NCBI GenBank assembly: GCA_020638035.1
Contig: JACKJI010000004.1
Span: 1-64,000, forward strand
Reading direction: 5' to 3'
DNA length: 64,000 nucleotides
From: Hyphomicrobiaceae bacterium
GTDB taxonomy: Bacteria > Pseudomonadota > Alphaproteobacteria > Rhizobiales > Hyphomicrobiaceae
Within the stretch, counting starts at the first letter, position 1. Every line of letters starts with the position of its first letter. Position numbers and translations under genes: made by a program. The notes under the pieces were generated by a model. The model searched no databases. It worked only from the letters and a program-made list of their open reading frames with translations, and was not told where the DNA came from. Positions 60,827 to 64,000 of the stretch are shown here, piece after piece.

Positions 60827-61354
60827 ATGGCGCCTCAATCCTGGCCACCTACTCCGCGGGGCTACTTCGCGATCGGGGCGGAGCGCATGTCGAAGGCGCT
60901 CAATCTCGGCAATCTGATGCGATCGGCGCATGGTTTCGGCGCAAGCTTCACCTTTACCATCGGCGCCACCTACCGGGCCCTGGAAGCACGCGCTGACACC
61001 TCGAAAGGGCAGTGGCACCTGCCGCATTACAATTGGGCCAATCTCGACGAGATGGCGCTGCCGCAGGGGTGCGTGCTGGTCGGTGTGGAACTCGTCGAGG
61101 AGGCAATCGACCTGCCAAGCTTCCGGCATCCCTTGCGCGCGGCTTATGTGCTGGGACCGGAAATGGGTTCGCTGTCGCCGGCGCTGCTCGGGCGCTGCCA
61201 GCACGTCGTCAAGATCCCGACGCGGTTCTGCATCAACGTGGCGATGGCGGGCGCCATCGTCATGTACGACCGGGTGCGCTCGATGGCGAATTTCGCAGAC
61301 CGCCCGGTACGCTCAGGTGGACCGGAAGCACCGGTAATCCGCGCGCGGAGCTGA
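60827..61354 (+). CDS. SpoU/TrmH-family RNA methyltransferase
   Basis: The ATG at 60827 gives 175 residues (MAPQSWPPTPRGYFAIGAER). The knotted SPOUT fold is shown by the N-terminal NLGNLMRSAHGFGAS, the middle AAYVLGPEMGSLSPALLGRC, and the motif 3 NVAMAGAIVMYDRVRS. Members 2'-O-methylate ribose in tRNA or rRNA. Small single-domain members without an RNA-binding arm are common in alphaproteobacteria; the target site is unknown. It is divergent from the quinone oxidoreductase. Confidence 0.88.
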   Translation: MAPQSWPPTPRGYFAIGAERMSKALNLGNLMRSAHGFGASFTFTIGATYRALEARADTSKGQWHLPHYNWANLDEMALPQGCVLVGVELVEEAIDLPSFRHPLRAAYVLGPEMGSLSPALLGRCQHVVKIPTRFCINVAMAGAIVMYDRVRSMANFADRPVRSGGPEAPVIRARS

Positions 61355-61479
61355 CACGGACATCACGCCGAGCCTCAGCCCGATGGTTTCAAACTGGCGA
61401 AAAAATACCTCCAGCGGGTGACATTGGGAACATGATTCGGCTATAGGTTTCACTCGCCCCAACGAGAACCGATGGAAAG

Positions 61480-62013
61480 ATGGACTATCCAAGAATGATC
61501 TATCAGCCCATATCCCGTCGTCTACCTGTTGTACTGTGGGTTTTCGCCGCGATCTTCTGTGCATCGACTGCTGAAGCCGCAAAGCTCGTCGACAAGTCGG
61601 GTGACTGGTCCATGTTTGTACATGACGCGGCCCAGAAGAAGATCTGTTTTATTGCCTCACAACCGTCCGCCAGCACCCCGAAGGACGCCAAGAGGGATCA
61701 GCCGTTCTTCTATGTGTCGGCATGGCCCAAGGACGGGGTGAAATCAGAGGTTTCCATTCTGCTCGGCTACGAAGTCAAGAAGGGCAGCGAAGTCTCGGTC
61801 AACATCTCATCGAGCATATTCAAACTGTTCGCGCAGGGCGACAAAGCGTTCGTCGCCGACCCGACTGATGAGCTGAAGCTCATCGAGGCGATGAAGCGCG
61901 GTAGTACGATGGAGGTCTCTGCAGCGGCCGAGTCCGGCTTTGAGACCACCGACAAGTTCTCGCTTTCGGGCGTGACGGCGTCGCTCAAGAACCTCGACAG
62001 CAAGTGCGAATAG
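61480..62013 (+). CDS. IalB-family secreted protein
   Basis: The 177-residue precursor has a signal peptide (LPVVLWVFAAIFCASTAEA, cleaved near residue 34). The mature part reads like the invasion-associated locus B family: GDWSMFVHDAAQKKICFIAS, the Y-V-S-x-W-P strand FFYVSAWPKDGVKSEVSILL, and C-terminal TDKFSLSGVTASLKNLDSKC. It resembles IalB of Bartonella only in fold; homologues are widespread in harmless soil bacteria, so virulence is not implied. A second ATG at 61498 is possible. It is convergent with the Smr-domain gene. Confidence 0.88.
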   Translation: MDYPRMIYQPISRRLPVVLWVFAAIFCASTAEAAKLVDKSGDWSMFVHDAAQKKICFIASQPSASTPKDAKRDQPFFYVSAWPKDGVKSEVSILLGYEVKKGSEVSVNISSSIFKLFAQGDKAFVADPTDELKLIEAMKRGSTMEVSAAAESGFETTDKFSLSGVTASLKNLDSKCE

Positions 62014-62055
62014 CCTTGGCCGAAGCCCTGTGCGGTGCTCGACGCTCTTGGCCGA

Positions 62056-62757
62056 TCAACCGTGATGGCCGGTGCGGCGTCCGCGCAGGCGGATGTAGAG
62101 GGCGCCCTCTCCGCCGTGGTGGAGGGCCGCCGTCGTGTAGCTGACGACGAGTGGCCGCAAATCTGGTTCTGCCAACCAGCGCGGAACGGCGCGGCGCAGG
62201 ATGCCGCGTTCATGCCCCGCATAATACGGCTCGCCGGCTGCCTGCTCGGCACTGCTCGCCACCCGGCCTTTTCCGGTGATTACGAGCACCCAGCGCAGCC
62301 CGCGGCCCTGACATCCATGCAGGAAGGCGCGCAACGCGCCGTGCGCCTCGTCCTGGCGCATGCCGTGCAGATCGATGCGCGCTTCGATCTCGATCCGGCC
62401 TGAACGGATGCGGCGCACCGCCTTGCGGTCGAAGTCTGCCAGTGGCGGCGTACGCTGGCGGGTCGGATGAGGCTGCGGCGGCGGAGCGCCGCGCGCGGCT
62501 GATTTCGCGTACTCGGCCGTTCCCGGCGAAGGTTCTGAATGCGCGATCTCGGACCGCAATCGGCTCTCCAGCCGCGATACCGGATCAGCCGCATTGCAAC
62601 CGGCGATGTCGGAGCCCTCGGCCAAGACCGGCACGCGCGATTTGGAGCGGCGGGATCGAGGTACGGTCCGTGCCACGTGTTCCCAAAGCGCCTGGTCCTC
62701 GACGCTGACATGCCTCGAGCGGCGCGGCGGCGGGGATTCCCCGTCGCCGACGGTCAT
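62056..62757 (-). CDS. Smr-domain (MutS2 C-terminal-like) protein
   Basis: The 233-residue protein has a long basic, disordered-looking N-terminal part and a C-terminal Smr domain (about 120-230). The D-L-H-G motif is in ARIDLHGMRQDEAHGALRAF, and the T-G-K-G loop is in WVLVITGKGRV; GALYIRLRG ends the domain. Free-standing Smr proteins are nucleases acting on branched DNA or on RNA. The start overlaps the mltA stop by 4 nt (ATGA), so they are translationally coupled, a common arrangement in this order. Confidence 0.93.
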   Translation of the reverse strand: MTVGDGESPPPRRSRHVSVEDQALWEHVARTVPRSRRSKSRVPVLAEGSDIAGCNAADPVSRLESRLRSEIAHSEPSPGTAEYAKSAARGAPPPQPHPTRQRTPPLADFDRKAVRRIRSGRIEIEARIDLHGMRQDEAHGALRAFLHGCQGRGLRWVLVITGKGRVASSAEQAAGEPYYAGHERGILRRAVPRWLAEPDLRPLVVSYTTAALHHGGEGALYIRLRGRRTGHHG

Positions 62758-64000
62758 TGCCGGGCCTGGCGGATGAGCGGCGGCGTGCCCGCTTCGATAA
62801 CGGGGCCATGCATCTCTGTGCGCGGGAGAAGCACGTAGAATGTTCCGGCGTGCTTGGTGATACCGGCGCAGCGCCCGGCCTTGGTGCCCGATCCACAGTA
62901 GATGTCGCCGCGCTCGGGGCCGCGAATGGCGGAGCCGACGTCCTGCGCGATCATCAGGCGCTGCCAGGGCCGCTTGTCTGCGGTGAGGTGCGTGATATCG
63001 GGTGCTGCGACATAAACCGGTGTGCCGATCGCATGATAGCGCGTGTCGACCGCGAGACTGCGTCCGGGAGTCAACGGGATCTCCAGAACACCCATCGCGC
63101 TTTCGGCTTGCTCCCCCTGCAATTCGCGGAAGAAGACGTAAGAGCGGTTCTGCCAGAGAACGTCGCGCATTTTGTCCGGGTTGTTGCGCAACCAGACCTT
63201 CAGCGCCTGCATCGACATGCGATCGGCCGGGAACCAGCCCTTGTCGATCAGATAGCGGCCAATCGAAGTGTAGGGATGACCGTTCTTGCCGTCGTAGGTG
63301 ACGCGGACGTGTGTGCCGTCCGGCAGCGCGATGCGCCCCGACCCTTGGATCTGCATGAAGAACAGCTCGACGGGGTCCTTGAGGTACAATAGTTCGAGCT
63401 GCTGGCCGGCGAGCGCGCCTTCCTCGATCTGCTGGCGGGTCGGGAACGCTTCCCAGCCTGCGTAGGTTTTGCGCGCATGGGTGAGCTTGTCGGCTTTGGC
63501 GCCGCGCTCGGATTCCGCGACAAGGTTGATAAGATCGGTCGGGCGGCGCAGCACTGGCGTCTTGTAGGTTGCATCGCGCTCGCGCGAGCCTTCGATGACC
63601 GGCTCATAGTAGCCCGTCAGCATCCCCTTCGGACCGTCATGTACGACACGATGGGGTGTGAAATGACTTTCGAAGAATGCGCGGGCACTGGCGCGCGTCG
63701 ACTTGCGCTCGAGGAGGCGAGCGGCGTCCTCGCAGGCACTGAGCAGTCCAGGCGCTGGCGCAGTACTGCCGGTGCGACTGCCTCCACGCACGGCAGCGAG
63801 CACGCGCTCGCAGGACTTACCGAAGGTCTTCAGCGCCGCCAGATGATCGTCCTCGGACCAAGCGGGCAAGCCGGAGTAGGCAACCGGCTCATAGGAAACC
63901 GCGGCGGACGAGCTCGAGGCTTGTGTGGCGGGTTGAGGGGCGGCGTCTTTCACCATGGCTTTCGCTGCATCATCCGAGCGCGTGGCCTTCAAGATCTGGG
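62754..64000 (-). CDS. mltA: Membrane-bound lytic murein transglycosylase A (MltA), N-terminal end open at the window edge
   Basis: MltA cleaves peptidoglycan glycan strands with 1,6-anhydro bond formation. The visible part (at least 412 residues) has the MltA domain with LTGYYEPVIEGSRER, FMQIQGSGRIALPDG and HPYTSIGRYLIDKGW, and the C-terminal 3D domain with AQDVGSAIRGPERGDIYCGS. The catalytic aspartate lies in this last region (AQD). The frame is open to the right edge: a TTG at 63990-63992 could start it, but no signal peptide or lipobox is seen in the first 60 residues, so the real start may lie beyond the window. Its stop overlaps the Smr gene by 4 nt. Confidence 0.92.
   Translation of the reverse strand, partial: QILKATRSDDAAKAMVKDAAPQPATQASSSSAAVSYEPVAYSGLPAWSEDDHLAALKTFGKSCERVLAAVRGGSRTGSTAPAPGLLSACEDAARLLERKSTRASARAFFESHFTPHRVVHDGPKGMLTGYYEPVIEGSRERDATYKTPVLRRPTDLINLVAESERGAKADKLTHARKTYAGWEAFPTRQQIEEGALAGQQLELLYLKDPVELFFMQIQGSGRIALPDGTHVRVTYDGKNGHPYTSIGRYLIDKGWFPADRMSMQALKVWLRNNPDKMRDVLWQNRSYVFFRELQGEQAESAMGVLEIPLTPGRSLAVDTRYHAIGTPVYVAAPDITHLTADKRPWQRLMIAQDVGSAIRGPERGDIYCGSGTKAGRCAGITKHAGTFYVLLPRTEMHGPVIEAGTPPLIRQARQ

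Noticed and set aside
1..64000. CRISPR arrays, tRNA/rRNA genes, insertion sequences or prophage
   Set aside because: I found no regularly spaced direct repeats, no T-arm-like tRNA ends, and no transposase, integrase or phage structural gene.

Overview
The window reads as an ordinary chromosomal stretch of an alphaproteobacterium, most likely of the order Hyphomicrobiales (Rhizobiales). The basis is gene content I recognise: a DUF2628 gene between hisB and hisH, DUF2794, two DUF2865 proteins, an IalB-type secreted protein, a CcmABCDG cytochrome c maturation cluster, a long HslV propeptide, an mltA-smr pair, and a mesaconyl-CoA hydratase / malyl-CoA lyase pair typical of the ethylmalonyl-CoA pathway. 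Genes are GC-rich, closely packed and mixed on both strands. The genus cannot be read from the sequence. I see no tRNA, rRNA, CRISPR array, insertion sequence, integrase or phage gene.

Layout. 1-5.5 kb: the N-terminal part of a cNMP-binding/patatin protein, then hslV, an SMR transporter and hslU on the minus strand, diverging from hisB-DUF2628-hisH. 5.5-13 kb: PQQ-type sugar dehydrogenase, an ECF sigma gene broken by an in-frame TAG with its anti-sigma partner, a small secreted protein, cytochrome b561, asd, a TadG-like vWA protein and an OmpR-type regulator. 13-20 kb: L,D-transpeptidase, gamma-glutamyltransferase, amtB and glnK with a candidate sigma54/NtrC control region, tesB and a UbiH-type hydroxylase. 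20-27.5 kb: a tiny zinc-ribbon/tail-anchored pair, rimM, a GrlR-like protein, an SRPBCC protein, rpsP, ffh, a cysteine-repeat secreted protein and a methyltransferase. 27.5-36.8 kb: sdhCDA, a renalase-like oxidoreductase, mesaconyl-CoA hydratase and malyl-CoA lyase, pyridoxal kinase, nhaA and carbonic anhydrase. 37-48.5 kb: two unknown membrane proteins, ccmABCDG, acnA, a DUF1223 protein and an M3 peptidase. 48.5-64 kb: two intergenic hairpins that may end small RNAs, DUF2794, Bax-inhibitor-1, a YbbA/YbbP-type ABC pair next to tesA, thpR, two DUF2865 genes, an SDR, a quinone oxidoreductase, a SpoU methyltransferase, an IalB-type protein, an Smr-domain protein and mltA.

Functional links. AcnA, SdhCDA and the two ethylmalonyl-CoA genes belong to central carbon and C2 metabolism. 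GlnK and AmtB form the ammonium uptake and sensing pair. CcmABCDG exports heme and prepares apocytochrome c. HslUV is a stress protease. Ffh, RpsP and RimM are the remains of the usual ffh-rpsP-rimM-trmD-rplS cluster.

No wholly new multi-gene system is evident. The best leads are the interrupted ECF sigma gene, the 37-codon zinc-ribbon gene with its tail-anchored partner, the SMR gene translationally coupled inside hslVU, the cysteine-repeat protein, the unknown membrane pair at 36969-38338, and the possible small RNAs at 48.57-48.92 kb.
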